From Chelatococcus asaccharovorans (GTDB taxonomy: Bacteria; Pseudomonadota; Alphaproteobacteria; Rhizobiales; Beijerinckiaceae): a stretch of 64,000 nucleotides of DNA. Numbering within the stretch: position 1 is the first letter of the stretch; each line of letters opens with the position of its first letter. A program made the translations under genes and the position numbers. The DNA lies in the NCBI RefSeq assembly GCF_003201475.1, contig NZ_QJJK01000010.1, forward strand, positions 1 through 64,000. The letters are read 5' to 3'. Shown here one piece after another: positions 17,860 through 25,961 of this stretch. The notes under the pieces were generated by a model. It worked only from the letters and a program-made list of their open reading frames with translations. It did not search any database and had not been told where the DNA came from.

Positions 17860-18585
17860 CTAATCGAGAGACTTACCCTCGGAAGGAAGATTGTTCTCTT
17901 CCCAATCCTTCTTCGGAATAGGTTCTCCCATGAGAAATTCAAAAGCGGCGACCTTCTTATGATCCGAGGATAGGACACACTTGAATCGCAACCTATACCA
18001 ATCCTGCTTGCTATGCAGCGCGGCGCCGTCTGCCGAGAGGGAGTTTCCTGATAATTTCGGGTCGGCCATAGCATAGGCCACGACACGATCTGGCTTGAGG
18101 TCCTCGCTCCATGCTCCGACCTGAGCCATCGCTTCTAGCCCGCAAAGCTGCTCGATCCGCTCGGCCGGCGCCAGTGTTGCTAGTTCCTCTTTGGCCTTCC
18201 GGCTCCGAGGATTGGCGAGCACCTCCTCCGACAACATGCGTGATGGCTTCACCATCGCCGGCGTCTCGTCATGCGGGCGAACCTCGGGCGGAACGGCCTC
18301 TGGAACCGCTGGCGTCTTTAGCGTCGCGCCCGGCTTGTCCGCCGGCACGCCCTCATCTTGCCGTGTAGGAGGAAGATCAGGTTGCCGCGCCGACTTCTCC
18401 TGTTGTTCGGTTTGGGGCGGAGGAAGAATCACGATTTCCACCTCCACAGCCTGTTCCGGCTGCTCGGGCAGTTTAGGCGCGGTGGGCAAAAGCAGGATGA
18501 AAACACCCATCAGGATGTGAAGGAGCACGGACCCCGCAAGGCCCCACCTGCTGAATCTGTCCTCCGTCCGCGCAGCCGATCTCAT
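17860..18585 (-). CDS. DUF930 / TonB-like inner-membrane-anchored protein
   Basis: A 241-residue protein with one membrane anchor near the N terminus (GLAGSVLLHILMGVFILLLP). A proline- and charge-rich linker follows (about 40-115), then a C-terminal domain starting near MLSEEVLANPRSRKAKEEL with EQLCGLEAMAQV, which I recognise as the DUF930 domain of Hyphomicrobiales. Topology would put the folded domain in the periplasm, similar in layout to TonB. The function is unknown. It lies nine bases after the serine-hydrolase gene and is probably cotranscribed with it. Base composition is lower in GC than the catabolic operons. Confidence 0.78.
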   Translation of the reverse strand: MRSAARTEDRFSRWGLAGSVLLHILMGVFILLLPTAPKLPEQPEQAVEVEIVILPPPQTEQQEKSARQPDLPPTRQDEGVPADKPGATLKTPAVPEAVPPEVRPHDETPAMVKPSRMLSEEVLANPRSRKAKEELATLAPAERIEQLCGLEAMAQVGAWSEDLKPDRVVAYAMADPKLSGNSLSADGAALHSKQDWYRLRFKCVLSSDHKKVAAFEFLMGEPIPKKDWEENNLPSEGKSLD

Positions 18586-18594
18586 ACCAGCGCG

Positions 18595-19623
18595 TCAGGG
18601 GGCAGCAGCGACGAGCGAGCGTAGGAAATCAACGAAATGGCTCGTCCGCTGCCGTCCCGCTGTTTGCGCAGGGTCCACGGTCTGCACGACGACCAGGCGC
18701 TTGGATGGAACGATGGCGATGTGCTGGCCGCCATAGCCGGATGCAACCGCCGCGCCGGAACCGAACACTTGCGGATTCAGCGTCCACCAAAGATAGCCGT
18801 ATCCCATACTTCCCCGATCGGTACGAGAGAAAGGTGTGGTCGATGCCTTTACCCACGCGGCGGAAATGATCTGTCTGCCGCTCCATCGCCCGCCGTCGAG
18901 ATACAATTGACCGACGCGAGCAAGGTCACGCGCGCTCATCCTGAAGCGATAGGCCGGGTGGACCGAAGATTTTTCGAGGGAGTAACGGCCGTCCGATGCT
19001 GAAAAGTCTTCCATGCCGATCGGCAAGGCGACGCGTTGATAGAAGCTCTGGAAAATATCCTCTCCGGTTCGCTGCCTGTAGATCGTGCCAAGCGCGTTGA
19101 AATCCCAGTTGTTATAGAACCAGAATGAGCCGTGGGCGTGGCTTCCGCGTTGGGGTCGTTTCTGCCGAATATCGGTGGTTTCATGGGCTGCGACGTGGTA
19201 AATTCCTGACCGCGCCATAAGCAAATCCCGCACCGTCGCTTGCTTCTCGGTCGCCGTGAGGGCTGGTGGCTTATCGTCTATGCCCAGCTCGGCCAGCGTG
19301 CTGTCGAGCCTGATCCGGTGTTCCGAAACCGCGATGCCATAGAGGGCGCTCAACAGGCTCTTGCGGACGGAGGCGACGTCTACCTTACGGCGAGTGTCGC
19401 CCCAGCTGGCAATGACCTTGCCACCCTGCATCACCATGATGGCGGTCGTCTTGCGGTCTGCCATGGCGTAGTCGCGGGCGGCATTCAACCTCTCGATAGA
19501 CCAACCAGCCGAAGTCGCATCGGCGCTCTGCCACGACTGCGCGTTCGCAACGGCTATGAGCGCCAAAAAGAATATGGCGATGCACATAGACGAGACTATC
19601 GTCAGCTTATCAGTTTTCGGCAT
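18595..19623 (-). CDS. Secreted serine hydrolase, beta-lactamase/class C (DD-peptidase-like)
   Basis: A 342-residue protein with a signal peptide to about residue 28 (ALIAVANAQS). The SxxK pair is Ser85-Val-Arg-Lys88, the YxN motif is Tyr170-Asn-Asn172 and a late SGYGGQH supplies the third motif. The catalytic set of the beta-lactamase/esterase group (DUF-style 'serine hydrolase') is complete. I start at the ATG at 19623; a longer frame enters the resolvase gene. It overlaps the resolvase by 14 bases, so it may be a passenger behind the recombinase. Whether it is an esterase, a DD-peptidase or a beta-lactamase cannot be told. Confidence 0.85.
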   Translation of the reverse strand: MPKTDKLTIVSSMCIAIFFLALIAVANAQSWQSADATSAGWSIERLNAARDYAMADRKTTAIMVMQGGKVIASWGDTRRKVDVASVRKSLLSALYGIAVSEHRIRLDSTLAELGIDDKPPALTATEKQATVRDLLMARSGIYHVAAHETTDIRQKRPQRGSHAHGSFWFYNNWDFNALGTIYRQRTGEDIFQSFYQRVALPIGMEDFSASDGRYSLEKSSVHPAYRFRMSARDLARVGQLYLDGGRWSGRQIISAAWVKASTTPFSRTDRGSMGYGYLWWTLNPQVFGSGAAVASGYGGQHIAIVPSKRLVVVQTVDPAQTAGRQRTSHFVDFLRSLVAAAP

Positions 19624-20251
19624 TCGATCGCGCCTGTTGCTGCAGACCCAGAAGCCGCCTGCCATGGTCCCTGAGTTCGCCTTTCGGGTCGACGTATCGG
19701 TAGAGAGTCACGCGCTCGATCCCAAGCTCCTTGCAGAGATCGGAGACAGATGTATCGCGTTGCGCCATGGAGGCCTGTGCAAGACGCACTTGCGCTTTTG
19801 TAAGGGCGAATTTGCGGCCACCTTTCCTGCCTCGTGCTCTTGCGCCGGCGAGACCTGCCATGGTGCGCTCACGGATCAGGTCACGCTCAAACTCGGCCAA
19901 GGTCGCGAAAACGCCGAACACCATGCGGCCGGATGCGGTCGTCGTGTCGATCTGAGCACCCTTTCCTGTCAGCACCCGCAGACCGATATTCTGATCCGAT
20001 AGATCCTTCACGGTGTTGACGAGATGGGCGAGCGACTGCCCGAGGCGATCTAACTTCCAGACCACCAGCACATCGTCGGCACGCAAAGATTTAAGGCAGG
20101 CGGCTAGACCAGGCCGATCATCGCGGCTGCCGGACGCGCGATCCACATAGATGTTGTCCTGTTCTACGCCGACGGCGCGCAGGGCATCGTGTTGCAGGTC
20201 GAGGGACTGCGAGCCATCGCCTTTGGAAACGCGGGCATATCCGATCAGCAT
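19610..20251 (-). CDS. Serine recombinase of the resolvase/invertase family
   Basis: A 213-residue small serine recombinase. MLIGYARVS places the nucleophile at Ser9. Arg-rich LVVWKLDRLGQSLAHLV and EFERDLIRERTMAGLAGARARGRKGGR follow as in Tn3-type resolvases, and a C-terminal helix-turn-helix (SVSDLCKELGIERVTLYRY) binds the site. No Tn3 transposase is in the window, so it is either an orphan resolvase or a plasmid multimer resolution enzyme. Its site would be expected in the 380-base gap just upstream (20252-20632). Confidence 0.92.
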   Translation of the reverse strand: MLIGYARVSKGDGSQSLDLQHDALRAVGVEQDNIYVDRASGSRDDRPGLAACLKSLRADDVLVVWKLDRLGQSLAHLVNTVKDLSDQNIGLRVLTGKGAQIDTTTASGRMVFGVFATLAEFERDLIRERTMAGLAGARARGRKGGRKFALTKAQVRLAQASMAQRDTSVSDLCKELGIERVTLYRYVDPKGELRDHGRRLLGLQQQARSNAEN

Positions 20252-20632
20252 GTTTCTTAAACGGTGGTTTGAAGCGACGCAGCGGTCACGATCGATTTGT
20301 TCGCTGGAAATGTATCTCAACCCGCTTCATAAACAAAGTATCTTGAACATCATCTAATTTTGAAAAAGTAACAACGATGCCGCGTCGCTCTAACTGATCG
20401 GCGAAAGGACGCGCTTTGCGCATGCCGACCTCGCAGTCGGATAGACAACGACGATCGCGCAGCGGCGGCCGCCCTTCTGCATGCGCGGCTGGAACCTTTC
20501 CGGCCTCTATCCCTTTTTATGGTCTGATGCAGGCAGGAACGCCACGTCGGCCGATCATTCACGGCGCGGGGGGTGCCAGAACGATCTGGAAGCACTAGAA
20601 TCATGCAGTCAATGTCCGCATGAGGTCGTCCA
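20252..20632. other. Divergent intergenic region between resolvase and osmoprotectant operon
   Basis: No gene is supported. The side near the resolvase (20252-20370) is AT-rich and is the natural place for a res site and the resolvase promoter, though I could not lay out three subsites by eye. The side near 20500-20632 leads into the importer operon, whose first ATG has GAGG about seven bases upstream. Confidence 0.45.
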
Positions 20633-21544
20633 ATGAAGCTGTTCATGAAATTGTTTGCCGTCGGGCTTATTCTTGGTGCTTCGACCTTTGCCGCGCGGGC
20701 TGACGTCGTCGTCTCGTCGAAGATCGACACCGAAGGCTCGGTCCTCGGAAACATCATCCAGATCGCGCTGAATGCCAATGGCATCAAGACGCAGGACCGC
20801 ATCCAGCTTGGTGCGACCCCCGTCGTGCGAAAGGCCATCACCGCTGGCGAGATTGACATCTATCCGGAATATACCGGGAATGCCGGCTTCTTCTTCAACA
20901 AGGCGGACGACCCCTTGTGGAAGGATGGCGCCAAAGGTTTTGAGGCCGCCAAGACGCTTGACTATGATGCGAACAAGATCGTCTGGCTCGATCCGGCCCC
21001 TGCCAACAACACTTGGGCGATCGCTGTCCGCAAGGACGTGGCCGAGCCTAACCAGCTCAAAACCATGTCGGATTTCGGCAAATGGGTGGCCGGCGGCGGC
21101 AAGGTCGTGCTCGCGGCGTCATCGGAGTTCGTCAACTCGGCGGCAGCGCTTCCGGCATTTCAAGCGGCTTACGGCTTCACGATGAAGCCGGACCAGTTGA
21201 TCGTGCTGTCGGGCGGCGATACCGCGGCCACGATCAAGGCCGCGGCGGAAAAGACGAACGGCGCGAATGCGGCGATGGTGTATGGGACGGATGGCGGCAT
21301 CGCGCCGTCGGGTCTCGTCGTTTTAACCGACGACAAGGGCGTCCAGCCGGTCTATGCGCCCGCCCCCATCGTCCGCGAAGCTGTGTTGAAGGCCAATCCG
21401 CAGATCGCCGATATCCTGAAGCCGATCTTTCAGTCGCTTGACCTGACGACGCTCCAGGCCCTCAACGCACGGGTGCAACTCGGCGGCGAACCAGCCAAGG
21501 CGGTGGCCAGCGACTATCTGAAAAAGAAGGGCTTCGTGAAGTAG
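20633..21544 (+). CDS. Glycine betaine/osmoprotectant ABC importer substrate-binding protein (OsmF/YehZ type)
   Basis: A 303-residue binding protein. The signal peptide ends near residue 22 (TFAARA), and the mature part starts VVVSSKIDTEGSVLGNIIQIAL. The segment EIDIYPEYTGNAG is typical of OpuC/YehZ-type quaternary-amine binders. It heads a four-gene operon with the order binding protein, permease, ATPase, permease, the same as yehZYXW in E. coli. Such systems import betaine-like compounds, sometimes with low affinity. GAGG precedes the ATG; a second in-frame ATG lies four codons later. Confidence 0.92.
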   Translation: MKLFMKLFAVGLILGASTFAARADVVVSSKIDTEGSVLGNIIQIALNANGIKTQDRIQLGATPVVRKAITAGEIDIYPEYTGNAGFFFNKADDPLWKDGAKGFEAAKTLDYDANKIVWLDPAPANNTWAIAVRKDVAEPNQLKTMSDFGKWVAGGGKVVLAASSEFVNSAAALPAFQAAYGFTMKPDQLIVLSGGDTAATIKAAAEKTNGANAAMVYGTDGGIAPSGLVVLTDDKGVQPVYAPAPIVREAVLKANPQIADILKPIFQSLDLTTLQALNARVQLGGEPAKAVASDYLKKKGFVK

Positions 21545-21574
21545 CGGTCTCGGGCGTTGCAGACGAAATCGCGG

Positions 21575-22759
21575 ATGCCCGACACGACGCGATCGCGCGC
21601 GAGCAGCGTCCGCCCATCTCTGGACCGGCTTGGGGCGCTCGTCACGCTCTGTGTCGTTCTGGCCCTGTGGCTTGCACCTTTCGTCAGCGTCCGCGCCAAC
21701 CGCATCGTCGCGGGTCAGCCGCTCACCGCAATTGAAGCCCTGCCCGTGTCTGCCGCGGCTGCGCTTTGGGCCGTGGTCCTCATCGTCGCGGCGGTCGCGC
21801 TTCTGGTGCGTTCGCCATGGATCCGCCTGATCACCTCCGTGGGCGGACTTCTCTCGCTATCTGTGACCGTGGGTTTCGCCGCATCGGTATTGACGCCGGC
21901 CGGCGACAGCTTCGCCCGCGTTTCGCCTGCGTCAGGGTTCTGGTTCCTGACGTTGGGGATGGCTTTGCTGGCGGCGGATTCGGTCACGCGCCTCAACTTC
22001 ACGCCCGGTTTGCGCCTTGCCGCGCTCGCGCTCGCAGCGCTGGCCCTCTGGCTGGTCATCGCATCCGGGGCCTGGGACGATCTGTCCCTGATGAAGGAAT
22101 ACGCCAGCCGCTCGGATAGTTTCGGCGGCGCGGTACGCCAGCACCTCGTGCTTGCGCTCGGCTCGCTCGCTGGCGCGGTCATCACCGGCGTGCCCCTCGG
22201 CATCCTGTGTCATCGCCTGCCTGCGTTGCGGGCGCTGATCTTACCGGCCCTCAACGTCATCCAGACCATCCCGAGCATCGCCTTGTTCGGCATCCTCATG
22301 GTCCCTCTCGGCTTTCTCGCGGCAACCGTTCCGCTTGCTTATGCGATGGGGGTGCGCGGCATCGGCACGGCTCCCGCCGTCATCGCGCTGTTCCTCTATT
22401 CCCTTCTGCCGATCGTGGCCAACACGGCAGTCGGGCTGGCGCAGGTATCACCGTCGGTCGTGGATGCCGCGCGCGGCATGGGGATGTCGCGATGGCAGCG
22501 ACTGTTCGCTATCGAAATTCCCCTCGCCTTGCCGGTCGTTCTGGCCGGCATACGGATCGTGCTTGTCCAGAACCTGGGACTTGCTGCGGTGGCAGCCCTG
22601 ATCGGCGGCGGCGGCCTCGGGACATTCATTTTCCAGGGCATCGGCCAGACCGCCATCGACCTCGTGCTCCTTGGCGCGCTTCCCATCGTCCTGATGGCCT
22701 TTGTCGCCGCCATCGTCCTCGATGCCATGGTCGACCTCGCGGGAGGAGCCCGGGCGTGA
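21575..22759 (+). CDS. Osmoprotectant ABC importer permease (YehY type)
   Basis: A permease of about 394 residues. The N-terminal half (to about 200) carries extra membrane segments. The C-terminal half is the conserved core, with PALNVIQTIPSIALFGILM and an EAA-type loop AARGMGMSRWQRLFAIEIPLALP. This long YehY-like architecture matches the system's second permease position. I take the ATG at 21575; a TTG at 21557 is also open and neither has a strong ribosome site. It overlaps the ATPase gene by four bases (GTGA). Confidence 0.9.
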   Translation: MPDTTRSRASSVRPSLDRLGALVTLCVVLALWLAPFVSVRANRIVAGQPLTAIEALPVSAAAALWAVVLIVAAVALLVRSPWIRLITSVGGLLSLSVTVGFAASVLTPAGDSFARVSPASGFWFLTLGMALLAADSVTRLNFTPGLRLAALALAALALWLVIASGAWDDLSLMKEYASRSDSFGGAVRQHLVLALGSLAGAVITGVPLGILCHRLPALRALILPALNVIQTIPSIALFGILMVPLGFLAATVPLAYAMGVRGIGTAPAVIALFLYSLLPIVANTAVGLAQVSPSVVDAARGMGMSRWQRLFAIEIPLALPVVLAGIRIVLVQNLGLAAVAALIGGGGLGTFIFQGIGQTAIDLVLLGALPIVLMAFVAAIVLDAMVDLAGGARA

Positions 22760-23694
22760 TTGCAATCGAGCATCTCACGAAACGTATCGGCGAGACGACC
22801 CTTGTCGACGATGTGTCGATGGTCGTCGACACCGGCACGATCACCGTCGTCGTCGGCACCTCGGGCGCCGGAAAATCCACCCTGCTGCGCATGATCAACC
22901 GGCTGATCACCCCCACCTCCGGCCGGGTGCTCATCGACGGCCAGGACACGATGGACATCCCCGAGGACCGGCTGCGGCATCGCATCGGCTATGTCATCCA
23001 GGGCAATGGCCTGTTTCCCCACCGGACCGTTGCCGGCAATATCGCGACCGTGCCCCGGCTGCTCGGTTGGGATCAAAAACGCATCAGGCGGCGCGTTGAA
23101 GAGCTTCTCGACCTGTTTCAGCTCGATCCCGCCGAGTTCGCCAACAAGTTTCCGCGGCATCTTTCAGGGGGGCAGCAGCAGCGCGTGGGCGTGGCGCGCG
23201 CCCTCGCCGCCGAGCCCCGCCTGCTGCTGATGGACGAACCCTTCGGCGCCCTTGACCCGATCATCCGGGGAAAGGCGCAGGCTGATCTCATTGCGATCCA
23301 GCGGCGCTTCGGCACGACCATCGTGCTCGTCACCCATGATATGGAGGAGGCGTTCCACCTCGGGGATCGCATCGCCGTCATGAATGACGCGCAGCTGCTG
23401 CAGTATGATACGCCGGCTCAATTGCTGACCCGACCGGCGGCGGGCTTCGTAGAGCGTCTGGTGGGATCGAGCGATCGGCCTTTTCGTCTCCTGTCGCTCG
23501 CCAAGGTGCGCGATGCGATGGAGCCGGGTGACGCGCCGGGGGAGCCGATCGATCCCGACGTCAACCTCAGGGACGCGCTTTCGCGGCTCATCTGGGCAGG
23601 CGCCGACAGACTGCCGGTTGCCCACGGGAACGACACGGCGACGGCCCACATCAGCGTTTCCGGTATCTTGTCCCATGGCCGGCCGCCCCAATGA
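22756..23694 (+). CDS. Osmoprotectant ABC importer ATPase (YehX/OpuCA type)
   Basis: A 312-residue ABC ATPase. Walker A GTSGAGKST is at 34-42, followed by the Q-loop YVIQGNGLFPH, the signature LSGGQQQR, Walker B LLLMDEPFGALDP and the switch VTHDM. A short C-terminal extension after residue 240 resembles a degenerate CBS region, as in OpuCA-type ATPases. The start is GTG at 22756, overlapping the permease stop; the open frame before it belongs to the permease in another phase. It powers the importer encoded by the flanking genes. Confidence 0.93.
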   Translation: MIAIEHLTKRIGETTLVDDVSMVVDTGTITVVVGTSGAGKSTLLRMINRLITPTSGRVLIDGQDTMDIPEDRLRHRIGYVIQGNGLFPHRTVAGNIATVPRLLGWDQKRIRRRVEELLDLFQLDPAEFANKFPRHLSGGQQQRVGVARALAAEPRLLLMDEPFGALDPIIRGKAQADLIAIQRRFGTTIVLVTHDMEEAFHLGDRIAVMNDAQLLQYDTPAQLLTRPAAGFVERLVGSSDRPFRLLSLAKVRDAMEPGDAPGEPIDPDVNLRDALSRLIWAGADRLPVAHGNDTATAHISVSGILSHGRPPQ

Positions 23695-24449
23695 AATATG
23701 TCGGCGCCATCGGGCGAGGGCTGATCCTTGTCCTGCTCCTCATCTTCATTCTCACGCCCGATTCGTTCGCCCCGCTCTTCCGCCCGCTGACCGAGAACAA
23801 CGCCCCGCCGATCTATAACCAGGGCTCGCTGCTGTCTCTCACGCTTTCGCATCTCGCGATCGTTGTGAGCGCGACCGCCGCGAGCGCGATCCTCGCGGTC
23901 GGTCTCGGCATTCTCGTCACGCGGCGATCGGGTCTGGAATTTCTTCCCCTGTCACGCAGCCTGGTCAATATCGGGCAGACGTTCCCACCCGTCGCCGTTC
24001 TGGCGATTGCAGTTCCCCTCGTTGGCTTTGGAGAAAAGCCAACCTTTATCGCCCTTTTTCTTTACGGCCTTCTGCCGATATTCGAGAATACGCTCAGTGG
24101 ATTGACCCAGGTCCCGCGTGTCACGCTCGAGGCAGCCCGAGGCATGGGGATGAGCCCGGGCCGCCGTCTGTGTCTCGTGGAACTGCCCCTGGCCCTTCCG
24201 GTCATTCTTGCGGGCATCCGCATATCCACGATCATCAATCTCGGCACCGCGACGATCGGCTCGACGGTCGCGGCCAAGGGGCTCGGCGAAGTCATCATCG
24301 CCGGTCTGCAGTCGAACAACCTGGCCTTCCTGCTCCAGGGCGGGCTCGTCGTGGCGATGCTCGCCGTTCTTGTCGACGGCGCCCTCAGCGCAGTCGAACG
24401 CCTCGCCGCCTCGCGGCTCGGCGGCGATGACACACCAAAAGCGTCCTGA
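23691..24449 (+). CDS. Osmoprotectant ABC importer permease (YehW type)
   Basis: A 252-residue core permease with six membrane segments. The EAA loop is EAARGMGMSPGRRLCLVELPLALP and the segment NIGQTFPPVAVLAIAVPLVG precedes it. The ATG overlaps the ATPase stop (ATGA). It is the last gene of the operon. Immediately downstream lies a fragment of an ScpB gene on the opposite strand, marking the edge of the module. Confidence 0.92.
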   Translation: MKYVGAIGRGLILVLLLIFILTPDSFAPLFRPLTENNAPPIYNQGSLLSLTLSHLAIVVSATAASAILAVGLGILVTRRSGLEFLPLSRSLVNIGQTFPPVAVLAIAVPLVGFGEKPTFIALFLYGLLPIFENTLSGLTQVPRVTLEAARGMGMSPGRRLCLVELPLALPVILAGIRISTIINLGTATIGSTVAAKGLGEVIIAGLQSNNLAFLLQGGLVVAMLAVLVDGALSAVERLAASRLGGDDTPKAS

Positions 24450-24543
24450 TGACGCTCGTCAGGATAAGACTGACATGGTCCAGGCAAGGGGACTGCCGTC
24501 CGTGGCGAACTTTAAAAATGTCGGCCAGAACCTTGTCCTTGCT

Positions 24544-24669
24544 GAGGAGCCCTGCGTCCTCAAGCGCCTCCCTATCAGGCAGGTCGCGCAGCGTGCCGAA
24601 GCCGAAATGCGACAGGAATTCCTTGGTGGTTATGGAGGTGTAGGGGGCGCCGGGCTGGGGACTGCGCGG
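24544..24669 (-). pseudogene. Fragment of an ScpB-like gene
   Basis: Forty-two codons read [15 protein letters not shown]...[26 protein letters not shown]. They align almost residue for residue with the C-terminal part of the intact ScpB-like protein at 44674-45360 (RSPQAGAPYTYVTTKAFLSHFGF...). The flanks do not continue the similarity. It is diverged rather than a fresh duplicate, so it probably came with another repABC-type plasmid that carried its own DUF1403/ScpB module. It marks a recombination scar between the osmoprotectant operon and the VapBC genes. Confidence 0.8.
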
Positions 24670-24765
24670 AATTGATTGCGTCGGGTGAGGCCCCATACAT
24701 GTTTCGGGGACGCCCCCAGTCCTGTCACCGATCACATTTCGCATTGCGGGGCCGATATGTCGTGA

Positions 24766-24789
24766 GTAGAATGATAGATAAAATTCTAC
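24766..24789. promoter_or_regulatory. Inverted repeat ahead of vapBC, candidate autoregulatory operator
   Basis: GTAGAAT (24766-24772) and ATTCTAC (24783-24789) are separated by ten bases, about 20 bases before the antitoxin start. VapBC complexes usually bind such palindromes in their own promoter. Confidence 0.5.
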
Positions 24790-24809
24790 CTTTAAGGATC
24801 CAGACCTTT

Positions 24810-25058
24810 ATGAGCCTCAATATCAAAGACCCCGAGGCGCATCGGCTGGCGCAGGCAATCGCCCGCGTTACCGGGGAAAGCATGACGCGCATCGTCACAG
24901 AAGCCCTGCGCGAGCGGTATGCACGGATCGAGCGCAGCAAGGGCAAGGCCAGCGTTCAGGAACTGTTGGCGATCGCCGACCGCGCCGCGGCGCATGTGAA
25001 GCGGCCCTATGTCGATCACGCGGATCTTCTCTATGATGAGAACGGTCTGCCGAAATGA
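24810..25058 (+). CDS. VapB-type antitoxin (type II toxin-antitoxin)
   Basis: An 82-residue protein. The N-terminal part, [40 protein letters not shown], is a ribbon-helix-helix-like 'PSK/VapB' DNA-binding domain, and the tail ([16 protein letters not shown]) is the usual toxin-neutralising peptide. I start at 24810 because the family begins exactly with this motif; the longer frame upstream is not homologous. It overlaps VapC by four bases (ATGA) and lies behind an inverted repeat. Confidence 0.88.
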   Translation: MSLNIKDPEAHRLAQAIARVTGESMTRIVTEALRERYARIERSKGKASVQELLAIADRAAAHVKRPYVDHADLLYDENGLPK

Positions 25059-25441
25059 TCATCGACACCTCGGCTATCGTCGCGATCCTCTACCGGGAGG
25101 ACGAGGCTAAAGACTTCGTGCAGCGCATTCACGACGCCGATGTCATCCGCATCAGCGTGGCGAACCATGTCGAGCTCTCGATGGTGATCGAAAACCAGCT
25201 CGGCCCCGAAGGCATGCGGCAGGCCGAGGCTTTCTTTCGGCGCGCCGGTATCACCATCGAGCCGGTCACGATCGAGCATGGCGAGCTTGCCCGGCAGGCG
25301 CTTCTTGACTTCGGCAAGGGCCGGCACAAGGCCGGACTGAACTATGGCGACTGCTTCGCCTATGCCCTGGCCAAGGCCACCGGCGAGCCACTCCTGTTCA
25401 AGGGGAACGACTTTAGCCAAACCGACATCGCCGCCGCATGA
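25055..25441 (+). CDS. VapC-type PIN-domain ribonuclease toxin
   Basis: A 128-residue PIN-domain protein. The acidic metal site is complete: Asp4 ([11 protein letters not shown]), Glu40 (HVELSMV), Asp99 ([11 protein letters not shown]) and Asp119 (KGNDF). VapC toxins cleave tRNA or rRNA when freed from VapB. The pair can stabilise a plasmid by post-segregational killing, and this pair sits in an accessory segment of a repABC replicon. Its stop overlaps the start of a broken third gene. Confidence 0.92.
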   Translation: MIIDTSAIVAILYREDEAKDFVQRIHDADVIRISVANHVELSMVIENQLGPEGMRQAEAFFRRAGITIEPVTIEHGELARQALLDFGKGRHKAGLNYGDCFAYALAKATGEPLLFKGNDFSQTDIAAA

Positions 25442-25640
25442 GCAAGCCGTCCCGCAAACCGACCGAGCCGCTGCGGACCCGCCACGTGTTCCTCGACACC
25501 GAGGTCTATCGCCATGCCGGATCATGCTGCATTTCACCGACATCACGCTTGCCGAGATCCGGCGACAGCTCGCCGAGCAAACCCTGGCGAAGGCAACTGA
25601 GGCGAAGCCTCTGGCACCCGACTTCAATCGCATGTCGTAG
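25438..25640 (+). pseudogene. Broken PIN-like (DUF4935-type) gene behind vapC
   Basis: The frame opening at 25438 encodes RTRHVFLDTEVYRHAG, which looks like the first strand of DUF4935/PIN-like proteins with the catalytic Asp. After about 28 codons the similarity moves to the frame of 25524-25640 (LHFTDITLAEIRRQLAEQ), which matches the continuation of that family. Both pieces are short and the rest of the protein is missing, so the gene has at least one deletion or frameshift and is truncated. The family call is from memory of these motifs. Confidence 0.55.
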
Positions 25641-25649
25641 ATCGCAGGA

Positions 25650-25961
25650 CTAAGCGCCGCTGCGGCCACGGCAGCTTGCCATGTTGTGAACATGGACATG
25701 ATGGCCGGGCTCGATGACGGCTGTGGCCACGCCGATGCGCTGGCCGTATTTGCGGACGTCGCCACCGGTCTCGTGCCTGGACAGGGCGAGCTTGTGCCCC
25801 ATGGGGATGGGCGCGGCCAGACGCACCACCTGAATGGCATCGCCGACGCGCACCCGCGCCTCGCCTTCGATGTCGCGCAGGGCCACGGCGACGCTGTCGT
25901 GGGGGTGGATGGCCATGGCGTTCCATCCCGTCGCGCCGGGGGTGTTCTCGGATTCGGCCAT
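25650..25961 (-). CDS. UxaA/SuyA-type small subunit (SAF domain)
   Basis: A 103-residue SAF-domain protein. The motif HVHVHN at 88-93 and the segment IPMGHKLAL are typical of the N-terminal domain of altronate dehydratase (UxaA) and of the separate small subunits in split members of this family. One split member is sulfolactate sulfo-lyase SuyA. The start ATG shares one base with the stop of the large-subunit gene (TGATG), so the two are co-translated. It would form a complex with the protein encoded at 25961-27157, an iron- or other metal-dependent dehydratase or lyase on a hydroxyacid. Confidence 0.85.
   Translation of the reverse strand: MAESENTPGATGWNAMAIHPHDSVAVALRDIEGEARVRVGDAIQVVRLAAPIPMGHKLALSRHETGGDVRKYGQRIGVATAVIEPGHHVHVHNMASCRGRSGA

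Noticed and set aside
20470-20530. EcfG-type stress promoter (GGAAC...GTT) for the osmoprotectant operon
   Set aside because: GGAAC occurs, but no GTT-type -10 element follows at the required spacing.
20252-20632. Three-subsite res site for the resolvase
   Set aside because: The AT-rich region is suitable, but I could not identify three paired inverted subsites with confidence.
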